A DNA stretch of 64,000 nt from Apoda limacodes (GCA_946406115.1 OX291550.1:31038722-31102721); one strand, 5' to 3'. Counted from the stretch's first letter, positions 1-12,992 are shown. Notes: a model not told the origin generated them from the letters alone. Made by a program: numbers and translations.

Positions 1-590
1 AGGAACTCGGATCGGCTCGTTTTTTGTGCCCGAACACGGTATCTAGACGTATAAGTCATCTTTGCACATTACATAAATGTTTGTCCAGTGCGGGAATCGA
101 ACTCACACCCTCTGCACAGAAGCTGGCCACACTACCAACTAGGCTGCGAGTAGGGTTACCAGGCGTCCGGATAAAGCCGGACACAGTCAGGTTTTTGGTT
201 GCGTGTGCGGCTAAATTAGACAGTGTCCGGCCTGTCCGGCTTTTTAAATTTGATATTTTTTTCTATTTGTCATGTATTGCCTCACCTTGTATCGCTAGTG
301 CAAGCGAGCAGACTAGGAATGTCCTCCCCGCGCCCTAAATATTGTAATAAATAGTGAATGTTTTATTATATAGAAGACAGATTCATTTAATGCTATTATT
401 GTTTCATTAGAATTTAAGTTTTAATGGTAAACAATAAAAAAACCTTGTTTTACTTTAATAAAATTGTCGTGTGGATACTAAGACTAAGAAATTAAAGATG
501 TCCGGCCTTTTTACCCAAATGTGCGGCTTTATTGACTGGTCTGTCCGACTTTTCAGTTTTAAGACCTGGCAACCCTAGCTGCGAGGAGTC
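1..590 (-). repeat. tRNA-derived SINE, split by a hAT MITE
   Basis: Read on the minus strand, about 590-578 plus 150-81 form a tRNA-like head with an A-box-like TAGTTGGTAG and a B box GTTCGATTCC, followed by a non-tRNA body that runs down toward position 1. This is the layout of a polymerase III SINE. The head is interrupted in its A-box side by the element at 151-577. The tail lies at or beyond the window edge, so the true end is not visible. Confidence 0.65.
151..577. mobile_element. hAT-type MITE with 8-bp target duplication
   Basis: The ends are TAGGGTTACCAGG and CCTGGCAACCCTA, an inverted repeat with one mismatch. They are flanked by a perfect 8-bp duplication GCTGCGAG at 143-150 and 578-585. 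An 8-bp duplication with this kind of end is the hAT hallmark. The 427-bp interior is AT-rich, has repeated GTCCGGC motifs near both ends (candidate transposase-binding sites) and no coding capacity, so it is a non-autonomous copy. It sits inside the tRNA head of a SINE. Confidence 0.85.
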
Positions 591-1547
591 AATGAAGATA
601 ATTTGAGTCCCGACCGGGAAAGGACATAGTATAGTTTTTATTCCGTAAAATACGAAAGTTCTCCGGGAATAACTAACCGAGCTTAAACGAACTATAGCTA
701 GCTACAGCTAAAGCTTGATACAGCGAACTTCAACAATATAATTAGGGAGTTGACATAAGAATCCCACGTCGATAACCGAATTTAGGGCGGGTGGAGCCGC
801 TGGCAAAACTGTTAATTATAACAGTGTCGTTTTAGTTTTGCGTTCGTATAAAATTTGTATACAGTTTTTTTCCAGAGATCCGCAAAGTAACTATGGTTGC
901 TTTGCTGCGGAACCGTTCGTTAACGTGTGCGTGTAACATATGTCGTACGCACTTGGCCGTTTGTTGTTAAACTCGATTATTTGAACAAGTTAGCTCATCA
1001 TCGCAGTAGGAAGAAACACTTGCACAGAACCGCTAGTGGTTACTCCTGTCAAGAGTCAAACCCATTACCTACCGACCGACAAACTTTCACAAACTAATGA
1101 TGATTAGCAGTTATAATATGATATGTAATCGCATAAATAATATGAAAAATAAAAGTATGCCACTCAGCGAGTTTCGTTATACATTTATTCATAAAGTATC
1201 CATAACTTATTATAATTATCTCTGACTGAGCTGTTATTAAACTCGCAACTGGCAACACTACGCTACTACGCTACGGGACCGACAACACTTTCACCTAACT
1301 GCAATTTTTTGCATAACAATTAGGTACTTAAAACTTTTACAGACAAAACAACTGAAGATTAAATTGCCGCTTTCCTGCCTTTTTTACCAGACTGACCCAG
1401 GAGTGTAATGTTTTTCTATGTGGGTGGGTATGTCCGTTCCATTGTGACTTCCTGCACCCTGAACAGCTGGGCCGAGTTCGATTAATGAGGTATCAAATGA
1501 AAATATATATCTCCCGAGTGTTATACGGTACATAAAATGTTCAAAGG
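586..1547. other. AT-rich intergenic DNA, no gene seen
   Basis: No open frame or structured RNA could be supported. The stretch 600-830 has motifs such as ctatagctagctacagc that resemble pieces of the minisatellite at 1548-2156, so it may be a degraded relative of that repeat. The rest shows nothing recognisable. Confidence 0.4.
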
Positions 1548-2156
1548 GGGATTCCTACGGCAAATCTTTGATTATAGTAAGAAAGTTCGTCATAGCAAGC
1601 TGTAGCTGTATTTAGTCTACGTGAAATTCGGTTATAGTTATTCCCATGGGATTCCTACGGTAAGTCTAAGTCTTTGATTATAGTAAGTTTGTCATAGCAA
1701 GCTAAAGCTGTAGTTAGTCCACGTGAAATTCGGTTATAGTGCGTCCCATGGGATTCCTACGGTAAGTCTAAGTCTTTGATTATAGTAAGTAAGTTTGTCA
1801 TAGCAAGCTATAGCTGTAGCTGTAGTTAGTCCACGTGAAATTCGATTAAAGTGCGTCCCATGGGATTCCTACGGCAAGTCTTTGATTAAAGTAAGTTTGC
1901 CATAACAAGCTATAGCTGTAATTAGTCCACGTGAAATTCGGATATAGCTATTCCCATGGGATTTCTACGGTAAGTCTTTGATTATAGTAAGTTTATCATA
2001 GCAAGCTATAGCTGTAGTTAGTCCACGTGAAATTCTGATATAGTCATTCCCATGGGATTCCTACGGCTAGTCTTTGATTATAGTAAGTAAGTTTGCCATA
2101 GCAAGCTATAGCTTTAGCTGTAGTTAGTCCACGTGAAATTCGTTTGTTATTCCTGT
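1548..2156 (+). repeat. ~100-bp minisatellite, about six units
   Basis: The landmark gggattcctacgg recurs at 1548, 1648, 1750, 1862, about 1958 (as gggatttctacgg) and 2054, so spacing varies between 96 and 112 bp. Each unit also carries tttgattatagtaag, catagcaagctatagctg and tagtccacgtgaaattcg. Length variation comes from small indels such as extra gtaag or gctgta. The same family in the same orientation recurs at 61962-62455. The open frame seen on the minus strand here is just translated repeat. Confidence 0.9.
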
Positions 2157-2185
2157 GGGAAATTGTTCCGTAGGGAAGTGAAGCA

Positions 2186-2708
2186 ATAAAAAATCGGCCA
2201 AGTGCTTGCGGAATCGCGCACGAAGGGTTCCGCACCCTTGTCTATAAAAACGGCAAAAAAAATCACGTTTGTGGTATGTGAGCCCCTCCTTAAATGATTG
2301 TTTTATTTTAATTAAATTTATATTGAGAGTAAATATATAACTAAATATCCTGTGAATATTTCAAGGTTCTACCTGTTTATACCTGTTTTCCTACTCTATT
2401 TAAGTAACTTTTAATGGAATTTATACGAAAATTTCACTTTTCCTTTTTTAGAATTCCTATCCAACGATACCCCACACGATGGGGTAGACGAGAAAAAAAA
2501 AATTACGTCCCCATTTCACGTGTTACCTACACCCTTAAAAAATTTTTTTTCAAAGATTTTATTCTACCACTTTATCGGCTTGATCAATGTGTATATGCCT
2601 GTCAAATTGCAGCTTTCTCGTATTAGTTGTTTTGAACTAAACCGCAGACAGACGGACGGACATGGCGAAACTATAAGGGTTCCTTGTTGACTACGGAACC
2701 CTAAAAAA
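2186..2708 (+). repeat. Lepidopteran 'agggttccgt' repeat element, copy 1
   Basis: It begins with cggccaagtgcttgcgg and agggttccgcaccc and ends with gacagacggacggacatgg and tacggaaccct. The terminal agggttccg/cggaaccct motif is inverted. This start-and-end pair is a repeat I recognise as widespread in moth genomes. It carries no convincing reading frame and is a non-autonomous dispersed element. Related copies are at 14711-16594 (split by a LINE) and 17153-17390 (minus strand). Confidence 0.7.
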
Positions 2709-2976
2709 CAGTCTCTCAGAAATAAAGGTATATTAGTTTGGATAATAGGCAAGTAATACTAATTAGGATGTTGATCTGCAATAGAATAATGCATACATTA
2801 TAAAGTAGTTACAAAATAAACTTAAAATTTAGGGGCGAATGTTTATTTTTCGTCTATTTGCCAAAAAACTTAAATTTCCACTCTGTAAGTAGTTCGTATG
2901 TCGAATGGGGTAACATTTATTTGCACATTTCATAGCTGCCATATGTGACAAAACAAAGGGACCAAAATAGAAACCT

Positions 2977-3430
2977 TTTTTTTTTTTTTTAATACCACTA
3001 AGGCGGCAAACAAGCACACGGTCCGCCTGATGGTAAGCGGTCACCGTGGCCTATGGACGCTTGTAACACCAGGGGTACCACTCGCGCGTTGCCAACCTTT
3101 CAAAAATCTTGAAGCATCCCATACTGTAGTCCTTATAGAAACGTTGGCAGGGAATTCATTTCAAAACTTAAGCGTTCGCGGGAGGAACTGCACCGCACTG
3201 TACGCGACCATTTCGGTTCTAAAGTGTGAGAATGAATTCCCTGCCGATGTCGAGCGGTGCGATGGTAGAAAGTAGCCGTGGGCATCATTTCGAACAATTA
3301 TTCAGAACACAACCCATTGTACAAGCGGTAGAACACACACAGGGAGTCAAAGTCTCTCCTTAGACTTAAGGGCTCGATACCGCAAGTGAGTTTGGAATCT
3401 TCGACAATTCTCACAGCCCATCGTTAAACC
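2977..3430 (-). pseudogene. 5'-truncated CR1/Jockey-like LINE, 3' end
   Basis: A poly(T) run at 2977-2990 followed by taccactaaggcggcaaac and catcaggcggac-type sequence is the reverse complement of the 3' end of the LINE at 14763-16155. Homology continues to about 3430, matching the RT C-terminal coding region of that copy (the part ending near ccaaactcacttgcggt). Only the last ~440 bp of the element is present, a typical dead-on-arrival 5' truncation. Small indels break the frame. Confidence 0.8.
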
Positions 3431-6173
3431 GAAAGGCTGAATGAAATGGGAAGGTTTTGAGTAAATAACAGACTCACAAAAAGAGTATTATGTATTTTAA
3501 TTTATAAAACAGTTTTTTGCACTTTGTTCGTCACATTTCTATAGCGAAGTTTGTTTCAAAACATGTGAATATTTTTTAGTTTGGTTTGTCCCATGGCTCA
3601 AAAAGATTCTACATCAGGTATGTCACTCCCACAAAAACATAGCAGACGTAGCTCATACATGTCACAATTGCACATTCTTTTTTCACAAATTTTAAAAATG
3701 TGCAACTGAACACTTTATGTTATAGGTAATCGGTTGGTGTGCAAAAATCTCACTCCTCTCCGCCCCTTAATTTGACGGGCCATAAAGTACAATTTAGTCA
3801 AAAACGAGCGCACACATCTTTCGCGGAACATATCTTAGAAAATGCGTGGACGACTGGCAACTGTCGTTCTGGATTTCACCATTGTTGAAAGAACCTGAAA
3901 ACTACTACTGTTGGCAGAAGCACATACGGCTAAAATTAATTAAGTAACACGAATATTACTGTCGAACAATTTCAGAGTGATATAGCACCTGCACCACAAT
4001 CTTATACTAAGCGTTGCCCGACATGCGAAAAAACGTTAAAATATTAATAAATATAAGTCCGGTTTGTTTTCCCTTGCGCCCCCTTTTAGTTACTCTGAAC
4101 CTCTGTCCTGCCTTTGACCGGTTTTTATGGTCGAATCCACAGCGTCAATAAGAATAAATCTAATAACTAGACTAAACTAAAAAAAAATAGTAATTACACA
4201 CCAATTAAGTTCCTACCTACTCGACTGTACGCCTGCGTTTTGTCTTCCCTAGTTCAAGATCATCGAAGGGCAAAACGAACGTAACAAAAATAGGCCGGAT
4301 AGAGCGAGGGTGTCAGGCTGTCAGCTTAACGCTCTACGCCAGAACACAAACCTATAGGTATGTGGTAAGTTGGATCCCGTGCCGGGGGGGTATATAATCG
4401 ATTCGCTTGCGGGAGCTCCCCTGCCGACGCGCCGCGAAACGTCCACCCGCCCGATACATTCTCTCTCGCGAATATAAACACAAAAACTTACCTGTTCACA
4501 CTTCACCGGGCTGCCACCACAAAGAAATGCAGTCAAGAAGATCGCAAGGTAGAAACAACCACTATTTGCACTTAAAAAAAATATCTCGCGATCAAATAAA
4601 CTTGATTAACACAAACATTAATGAACAGAGCACTACTTATTTAATTATGTGTATTTTGAATGTTAATACTAAAGCAAAGGCTTTACGGTTAGTTTAATTA
4701 ACGGGATAAAAAATGCTTAAAAATGTTATCCCCAAGACGGTTCGCGACGAACTAAACGTAAAAACGAAATGAAATGAACATGGCGTCGTTTCTGCGCCGA
4801 GCGGCCCCGAGGCTGAAGAGAATGAACTTAGCTGCAGAAGCACCGTTACAATTTCAACCAATAACAATGAGCTTGTTTGACGTTGACCAATGATCGACGA
4901 AAGAATTTTCATTGTGGTTGGCGTGAAAGTTTGAAAAAAGTTTAATAACTTTAATATAATTAATATAATTACTTACATAATTCACTTCCTCTGATTTATG
5001 TAATAGTCCATTAGTTTAAGCAGTTTATATTTTAATAACTAAGAATTGTTTTCGAAACTAATTAAAACCCGTAGCACACAAGCATATACTTTTTATAATA
5101 ACGTTATGAACGTTATACATATTAAATAACTTTTTTTTATTTTTCGTGTCAGAATAATTCATAACTCAGATGAATACGCGATTCAAAGAAGTCTACGTAT
5201 AAACCTAATTATTCATGTAACTCAAATAAAGATTACATAGTTTTGTCTACAATGTGAAACTATTCTACACACACGTACACACACTCCGTGTAGGAGCGCT
5301 TCATCTTTTATTTGACACTAATGACTCTATCTTTCAGGCCGAATTAAGTACAACAGAAGCCTGAAATTTTCACAGAATATATGTAATTTTCGCTGATTTT
5401 GTAAATAATAATATAAAAAAAACACAATATATAAAGGGGTTTCCATGTATTTGTCGTTTTTCTCTATCGTTTGATACTCTAAGGGTATCAAGCATGGTTT
5501 TAAAAAGATTCCAAAACAATGGGAACACCCGATTCTTTTCGGTCCTGTCAGAATGTACTACGACTACGGAGGAATAAAACAACAGCCTTGATTGACTTTA
5601 GAGTTCAACCGGCTCCGCACATTGTCAAACTATACTTTAGTACGGTTATATCTACAAAATTATCCCATGTAACTTTTTATCCACTATTTTACCCTATAAT
5701 TATGTAAAACTAGCGGCCTGTCCAAGCGCGGATCTATGCTCAAAAGAGGTTGAAAGTAAATGTTTCCAACTTGTCAGCACTTGCATGACACTTAATTTTC
5801 TTCACTTTTATCCCGTGCTTGGCTACCCTAGCCTAGCCCTCACCATTAAATGCCACAGAATAAGTAACAGTACTAATTTTTTAATTCGTCACATAAAATT
5901 AAAATTAAAAATAAAAACTTTTAACAAAAAGTATATTTTAACAAAAGAAAAGTTGAAAATTACAAGAAAGCAGAGGCTGTAATTATTATCAAAGCGCACG
6001 TATGTCATACGACGTTTTCTAACATATTTGAGTCTTAAACGAAGAAATCTTTAATCATTGTTAGAACAGCGAAAAAAAAGCGCGCAGAATAATTTTTATG
6101 AATTTTTACTTGTTCGCAAATTAGCAATGCGCGCGCTTTTTTTTTTAAAGGCAAAGGCATTAAAACAGCCAGT
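3431..6173. other. Intergenic DNA, no gene recognised
   Basis: Mostly AT-rich. A short GC-richer patch at 4320-4560 contains tatataat at 4391 followed by CpG-rich sequence. This could be a promoter, but no downstream reading frame supports one. A second CpG-rich patch lies at 4780-4830. An imperfect hairpin with gcgcgc arms and A/T runs occurs at about 6069-6150. The short open frames (the longest under 100 codons) have no recognisable domains. Confidence 0.4.
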
Positions 6174-7006
6174 TAGAGATTGCAATCCTGCAGCTCATTC
6201 AATCCCGGGGGATTGATATGCGGGATTCCTCAATCCCGCGAGGGATCACGCGGGATCCCGCATCTTTGAAATTATGTTATAAAATCAAATTGAAACTACT
6301 GATTTTTGTATACAAATCAAGTTTTATTAATCATGTTTACATTAAGAAACATATCAATTAATAATAAGTAATTAGTTATCTGTTTTCTTAGATTCATCTT
6401 TAAATGTTTGGCATTGTTAATTCGTTTTGTTTTATTTTACCCTTACTCCTTACATCAGATTTATATTCTTAATTCAGTTTTATTCATATAATAACAATAT
6501 AAAAATCAAATCTTTCTCTTAGATGCTATTCATTTGATTTTTCAAAATACGCTCTTAAGAGAATACTAATGGTTTAAAAAAAGATTTAATAAAAAAATTA
6601 CAAAATTTTGGAAAACCACATATTTGGCTTGGGAATATAAATTTCACAGTGATTGATCAGTAAATGTCAAAAACAAATGAGAAATTTGTTTGTATGAAGC
6701 CCGCACGAATCGTATTCTCTTAAGAATCAAATGGTTTTTATTGTATCGCTATATGAAACGTGGGACGGTGAATACGAAAACAAAACACTCGTCACCTACG
6801 GAAAGACGTGCGCAAGCGCAGCACAGTGCCATTCATGAACAACTGAAACGTCGCACTCGTGCTACTCGCGATTTACGCAAATGTTTAAGTGTCAAGTTTT
6901 CCATTTGCGGGATCCGCGTTTTGCAGGTGCAGGATCCAGCAGGTTAATAAAAGCAGCGGGATCCCGCGGGATTGCGGAATCCCGTTTTGCGGGATTGCAA
7001 TCCCTT
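6174..7006. mobile_element. Non-autonomous hAT element with 8-bp target duplication
   Basis: The ends TAGAGATTGCAATCCTGCA and, inverted, AAGGGATTGCAATCCCGCA form imperfect terminal repeats flanked by a perfect 8-bp duplication CAGCCAGT at 6166-6173 and 7007-7014. Subterminal zones of about 90 bp on both sides are packed with cgggat/atcccg motifs, plausible transposase-binding sites. The 833-bp interior is AT-rich with no transposase. hAT assignment rests on the 8-bp duplication and the end sequence. Confidence 0.85.
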
Positions 7007-7014
7007 CAGCCAGT

Positions 7015-9480
7015 ATTACTAATAAACTAAATTAATATTTTTGTGTTATGTTACAAATAAATGGTTATAGTTTGTGGTCAAAATTAATTAAATTAAAGAA
7101 TTAAATGCAATTATTTATTATATTTTATCTCCCAAAGTTAATTAAATTCATAAAATGTTGACCACTTTACTGACATAAAAACTCTTTGCTAAGATTTAAA
7201 AAAGTAATGTTCGTTTTAGACGGATCATCTTGATAAACCGTGCGTTTTACCTTATTTAAAAGAAACTCGTGCGTGCAATAACGCACAAAGTACGTAACGA
7301 GCAAATGTGTTATAAAAATAATTACATATTGCCAAATATCTAGTTCAGATCACATTTACCTTAAAAGTTTTAATTTAAATGTTGTGTCAGTGTTTTTCGT
7401 AATAAAGGTTTTAAAGGTTTAAAGGTTTTAAAAAAAGGTTTATTTCTTAATTAAGATGCTTTAATTTTTCCTTATTTGAAAATGAAAATTCAGAAGAAAA
7501 CTTGTTTTGTTCTACTAAATTGCAACTGAAAATAAACACATTTAAACACGGTAAACTATTGTGATGTAATAAAAACCCAAGTAACACAAACTCAGTATAA
7601 TAGAAAAACCAAAAACCAGTACATGGCTTCAAGTCTAACAAAAGAAACATAACGGCTTCCGGAAAGGAAATATTCTGTTTAAAAGAATTTAACAAACTTA
7701 ATAATTCTTAAAGTTGTATAGTGCTCTACATCAATGTATTGCTTAGCAATGAGTTTTAATAAAGAATTAATATATTCTCCTTTACAACTTTTGTTGCAGT
7801 TTTAGGTATTCTGCAATACCGATAGCCTTATATACGAATTTGTTACAGCAACAATCCTTTGAAAAGCTTGGCAAAATTCTCTAATAAACCTCTCGAATGT
7901 ATAAAAACATAAAAAAAAGAGTTACAAATATTAAAAGGTAAAAGTTAATGCTCGTTTGATGCCAGCTGTACGTAAGCATTGCTAAAATAATAAGTAAATC
8001 CTTTCCTCCTTATCCTTCATAAAAGGTATCTTAGTGAGGCCTTTAGCTATATAGTAAAGTACAGAGAAGTATTTTAAAATTCCAATGGTTGTAATAAGAC
8101 CTTATTTTTAGCTAATAACTATATCACTTAATTAGCCCTACTATTTATTAGTTTCTTAAATTATTTTTGCGATCTGTGCAAATGTATCGTAAATCTTGGA
8201 CAAAACTTAAAAGAACTGGTGGTTTCAAACGGAAAGTGCAAAAAGAATATAGACATATCACCAGTAAATAGTCAAGTTTTACTAGCGAGACCCTAATAAG
8301 CTGTATAATAGCACGTGTTTTAGCGCTCATAATGCTTTTAGCATTACTACATACTTTTTAACGTGCGATGCAGCCTATCCCCTTAAGGAAGTTATTTATA
8401 CGGCAACTAACTGCCCTCAAGCTGTTTCTTCAAGTTTTATCAAACTGATAGCACTTCAACGTATTTTTAAAATGTCTAAAGCTTGTGAGTAAACTGCCAC
8501 CATTTGCTTTTTTTCTTATGTTACGATTTAATTTTTATATTTTCGGAATGCTTAAAATAACCCTAAGTCTATTTTACGAAATGCGCTTCTTAATTTTTAC
8601 CGAAAATACAGAAATATGTTTTGATTTTATCGTATTTTAATATATTCATACATTAAATAGCTCTTATATCGTGAGCGCGTGAAATATCAATTAATAATAT
8701 GTATATACTTTCACAATAACCTGATATCCGCAACCATATTTCACAATTATCTACTGAAAGAGAAGCAAAAATTTAATTCCCAATTATAATTTTTCTTGCA
8801 CGTCGGCAACCATTACACAAACTTTTAACTTAATAATGAATAACTTTAGTTGTTAATTAAAACAGCGTTAATAATACAAACAACATTTGCAGGTGCTATT
8901 ATTTTACGCTTATAAATAACTCAGACTGGGTAAGCGCTATACAAAAGACATATTTTAGGTCAAAAGCAGATTTGCCAGCCTTTATCAAGCACTTACAATT
9001 CCGTTATACAACAGTTGTAATGCTACAAAACAGTCATTTTAAAACCAAAGACTGTATAATTTGGGGCCCAAATTGCTCTTATAAGAGCTGGCTAAGAGCT
9101 TATACAGACTTCTTACAGCCTTTTTATACAGGCTTGGGATGGAGCAAATTCAGTTGTTCATCTATTTAACAGATTCATTGTGTTACTTGGAGAGAAAATA
9201 AATTTGAAATCTTTAATTAGTTTTTATTAGTAATTTTATTAGTAAAAACCGTCTGAAATCATCATTTATTACCACTAAATCAAAATTTCGAGAAAATTAG
9301 GGCCCGGGGGTATCCATGTGCACGACTTTATTTCGGCGCACGCAGCTCCACAAATCAAGAGCGCGTTTTCATTGGTCGTTGCTCTTGGGGCGCGAAATCG
9401 TTATTGAAGTGAAGGTTTTTCGGAAAATTGCGGGCCCTTCTGGCACGGGGGAAACCCACCCGTCACCCCGACTCGGAAAA
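7015..9480. other. AT-rich intergenic DNA, no gene recognised
   Basis: No reading frame with recognisable content. Around 9050-9140 there are clustered imperfect palindromes (for example gctcttataagagc). A GC-rich stretch at 9300-9480 has the near-repeat gaaaattagggccc / gaaaattgcgggccc 130 bp apart. Nothing else could be supported. Confidence 0.35.
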
Positions 9481-9559
9481 AGTTAGCTGCAAATTATAAC
9501 CCGACCAAATTACGAATACTCCATTAAATAAGATTAAAAATTAGAACGATATAGCGTTT

Positions 9560-10380
9560 AATGGTTTATTTTAATCCGTAATCAATAAATAAACGTTTAA
9601 ATACGCATAAAAATCAATGAGAAATCGTGTAATTTATTTAGAAATAAAATAAATTAAAAATATCGTTATAGTTAAAATAGCAGTTTATATGAAGCTGGCA
9701 GCTAGTATGTCACACCTAATCTGCCAAAACAAAACTATATAAGATGTCAAGGTAACTTAATAGTCTTTCGAAAAACTTAAGTTCCATCAAGTTTGATATA
9801 TTAGAAGGGTTCCATATTGTTTTTTTAAACCGGCATAATTAACTAGAAAAACAAAAATTAACGATGCAGTTTTTGGGATTTAAGTAAAATTAGTATTCGT
9901 AATCAATAAATAAACGTTTAAATACGCATAAAAATCAACGAGATATTGTGTAATTTTTTCAGAAATAAAATAAATTCAAAAAATAATTTTGCGAAAATAG
10001 CAGTTAATATGAAGCTGGCAGCTAGTATGTCAGACCTAATCTGCCAAAACAAAACTGTATTAGATGTCAAGGTAACTTAATAGTCTATCGAAAAAATTAG
10101 GTCTCATATATTTTGATATATTAGAAAGTTTCCGTATTGATTTTTTCAAAATGGCATAATTAACTAGGAAAAAAAATCAACGATGCAGTTTTTGGGTATT
10201 TAAGTAAAATTAGTATTCGTAATCAATAAATTTATGTTTTAATACGCATAAAAATCAACGAGAAATCGTGTAATTTATTAAGAAATAAAATAAATTAAAA
10301 ATATCGTTTTGCAAAAATAGCAGTTTATATGAAGCTGGCAGCTAGTATGTCAGACCTAATCTGCCAAAACAAAACTATGT
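9560..10380 (+). repeat. ~320-bp direct repeats in the left arm, 2.6 copies
   Basis: Three head-to-tail copies of the inverted-repeat arm sequence, starting near 9560, 9880 and 10200. Each includes atacgcataaaaatcaa, gctggcagctagtatgtc and, in the first two, gatgtcaaggtaac. The third copy stops after aaaacaaaactatgt. Copies differ by scattered substitutions, so the duplication is not very recent. Only one copy is present in the opposite arm. Confidence 0.85.
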
Positions 10381-10751
10381 AACCATGTGTGAATAACATC
10401 ATAGTAATAATATAATTTCATTGAACAAATATTTTTTTCACCTCACCAGCGCGAAAAGGATAGTTTTGCTGTCCAAATTCAGTAATTAAAGTCAAATTTT
10501 GCTTTCTAGTGAGGCAAAGTAATTCACTGTTCGAACATTGATTTTTGTACTTAACCCGATGATGAAAAAAAAAAACAATACAATGACTGGTCAGAAACAA
10601 ATTTTGGGACAAATACTTAACCTTGTTCATTTTAATTAAGGATATAACTACATAGCATTTTTTCGTTTTTAAGTGAGTTTTAATAAATTATTAGTATTAT
10701 TAAAAGTTTATGTAGTGAACTTAAAAAATATCATACGTGGGTTTGATAGCA

Positions 10752-11032
10752 ATGGCAGAAGTCGTAGTAGGTACAATTCCGAACGCAACTTCAATTAAAA
10801 AAAAAACAAAGAAAAATGGCTTCAAGCTAGTTTTTTGAACATAAGATTGTTTATTTAATTGATAATTCTGTTTTCTTTGAAAAATGAGCGATACAAGCTA
10901 CGAAGATATTTCTCTGACACCAGAAGAATTAAGACAACAAGTCTGTACTTAACTTTATACCAGAAAAGTCACGTGAAAATATTTATCTCGCTGGTAGAAG
11001 TGAAAAGTTGTATGTTGGACGCGTGAGCCAAT
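10752..11032 (+). pseudogene. Short coding-looking fragments, possible recombinase remnant
   Basis: Two short ATG frames follow each other: 10752-10838 (28 codons, lysine-rich centre) and 10884-10952, which reads MSDTSYEDISLTPEELRQQ before a stop. Directly after it, in another frame, comes FIPEKSRENIY. A leader of this kind followed by a PEKSR motif resembles the start of insect tyrosine-recombinase-like (Crypton-type) proteins as I remember them. If that is right, this is a frameshifted N-terminal remnant. The catalytic part is not visible. This is inference from short strings. Confidence 0.25.
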
Positions 11033-11599
11033 GTTTTTGGTTTCGTGCCTTTAAATCCCTCGCTCTGCTCGTGATTTAATTTTAGCCTACTTCGCTAGCT
11101 CAGGATTTAAAGTCGGCACTTCTGCCAAAAATCGCTTTTACTCATTTGTATAACAAATTACTATTAACTGCCGCGCTACACTACCTGTAGCGTCAAAGTG
11201 TACAACTGGATTGTTTATTTTCTCTTATTTTTAGGACTATTGCCTGTTCTTTACTAAATAATTAAATGTATGAAAACTTCTTTAACAAACTCAGGAGTGA
11301 TCACTCTAATATACTATGATGTCAGACATTCGGCTCTTATTTTTCTAAGCTCGCAATCCGATTTTTCGCATGTCTTAAGTATTTCATTTTTTTTAATGTT
11401 GTTATAACATTTAGGTTATTGCTATATACGAATATTAACTACACAAAAAATCCAGGCCCTTAATATCAAAAACATAGTTTGTTTATATAAAATTCAATCA
11501 CCTTGCGGCACACTTATTACTTATTCCGTGTCTTACGTAAAAATATTGTAAAACTATTTATATATATCTTTTACCTCTATACTAATTTTCATACCTCTA

Positions 11600-11767
11600 A
11601 GGCTTCCCACACACGAGCGATAATCGCTGAGCCACTAAAAATTGCTCTCATACAAATTGTAGGCGACTTTTTGTAACTCGTGTGCGTTTCAGTATTGAAT
11701 TCTGAATGTTCTATTTTCGCACGGCGATTATCGCGGCCATAATAAGTGACTCGTGTGCGGGAAGCCT
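11600..11767. mobile_element. Small MITE
   Basis: The 168-bp segment opens with aggcttcccacacacgag and closes with its near reverse complement ctcgtgtgcgggaagcct. A second inner inverted pair is gcgataatcgc / gcgattatcgc. There is no coding capacity. The flanks do not show an unambiguous target duplication. It lies inside the long-inverted-repeat element at 9481-13717. Confidence 0.6.
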
Positions 11768-12992
11768 AAGCCGTGCCTGTAGTGTAAAAAACTCATAGAA
11801 ATATTTATGTACAAATATAATTCCATCAACATCAAAAACATAAAACTTTCGTATAAACTTTTAACTATCTTTAAACCTCTTGATCAGCTCCTGTTTGAAA
11901 AATCTTAAAAATCATTTATTTATACTAAATCTTTAAACTCAATACCAAATTTCATGCGCGTTACATAAAAAACGCTGGAATTTTAGGCTGTTGTTATTTT
12001 TTTATAACAGTATTTATTTACATTAAATGTAATGCCACCAAAAACATAAGAATTTCATATTAATTTTCAACCTACTTTAAACCCTTTGAATCCGTCCCTG
12101 TCATAAAAATCTTTTAAATAAATGTCTGCACTTCATAAGGAATCTATTTGCCAGATTTCAGCCTCGTAGGTCAGGTAGTTTTAAGATAATGTAATTATTC
12201 AGTGAGTGGTAATTCGCTTTTATATACTCGGTATCTCTTTACAGCTTTGCTAAATGTTACCTAAGGTATTGAAAATATTGTCTTTTTTAAATCAGTACTC
12301 GTGCAGTTTTATTATTATTTTAAAAAAAATTGTTCAACTTGTTGTGTAAATTTATAGCAAAGAAGATTTATTATGTTAAAGGACAATTTTTGTAGGTATT
12401 TTATTTAAATTTAGTTTTTTATTTAATAATACAGTGTCTCAAATTTTTCTTTTATTTAAAAAGTTCAAGTCTCTTAGAAAAAAAAACTTTAGTCCACAGG
12501 CCAAATTAATAACATGAATCATGTAATTTTTAAGTATCCATGCAAATGTTACGATTAAATAAAGGATAGGTAAGTATGCACTAAGAGTAAGTGTTCATAT
12601 GAAAAATCTGTAATTATTTTCACTATTTAAAATAATCAACTTAGTTTTATTTATTATTTGTATTTAATTATCTGCTTGTAAAATTGCGTGTAAAACAAAA
12701 GTATTGTTAAATATATGTGTTATCAATGTCTGATTTAATACTGTTGAACTTCTTCTAAGTAGAATAATTGAATTTTATATTTTTTGTTTATTCTTTTTTT
12801 TATTTATACGCGAATTAATCAGCCATTTCAAATTACTTTCTAAAACATCATATTTCTATAAACATTTTGTAAGAAATAATTAGCGGTTTAATGCTTCTTT
12901 TTACTATTTAAATTATAAACCTAAAAGAGCACAAAAATTTAAAAGATTATCTAGTTTGAGCGTGTATAAAATATTAAAAGAATTGAACTTAA

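Noticed and set aside
2044..2235. 63-codon minus-strand frame
   Set aside because: Translated minisatellite unit plus the start of the next repeat.
4385..4560. Promoter with TATA-like tatataat
   Set aside because: No downstream gene, and such strings are common in AT-rich DNA.
4694..4912. Small secreted protein with signal-like Leu/Val stretch on the minus strand
   Set aside because: 72 codons, no homology recognised, low-complexity Ser/Phe content, and no supporting splice or polyadenylation context.
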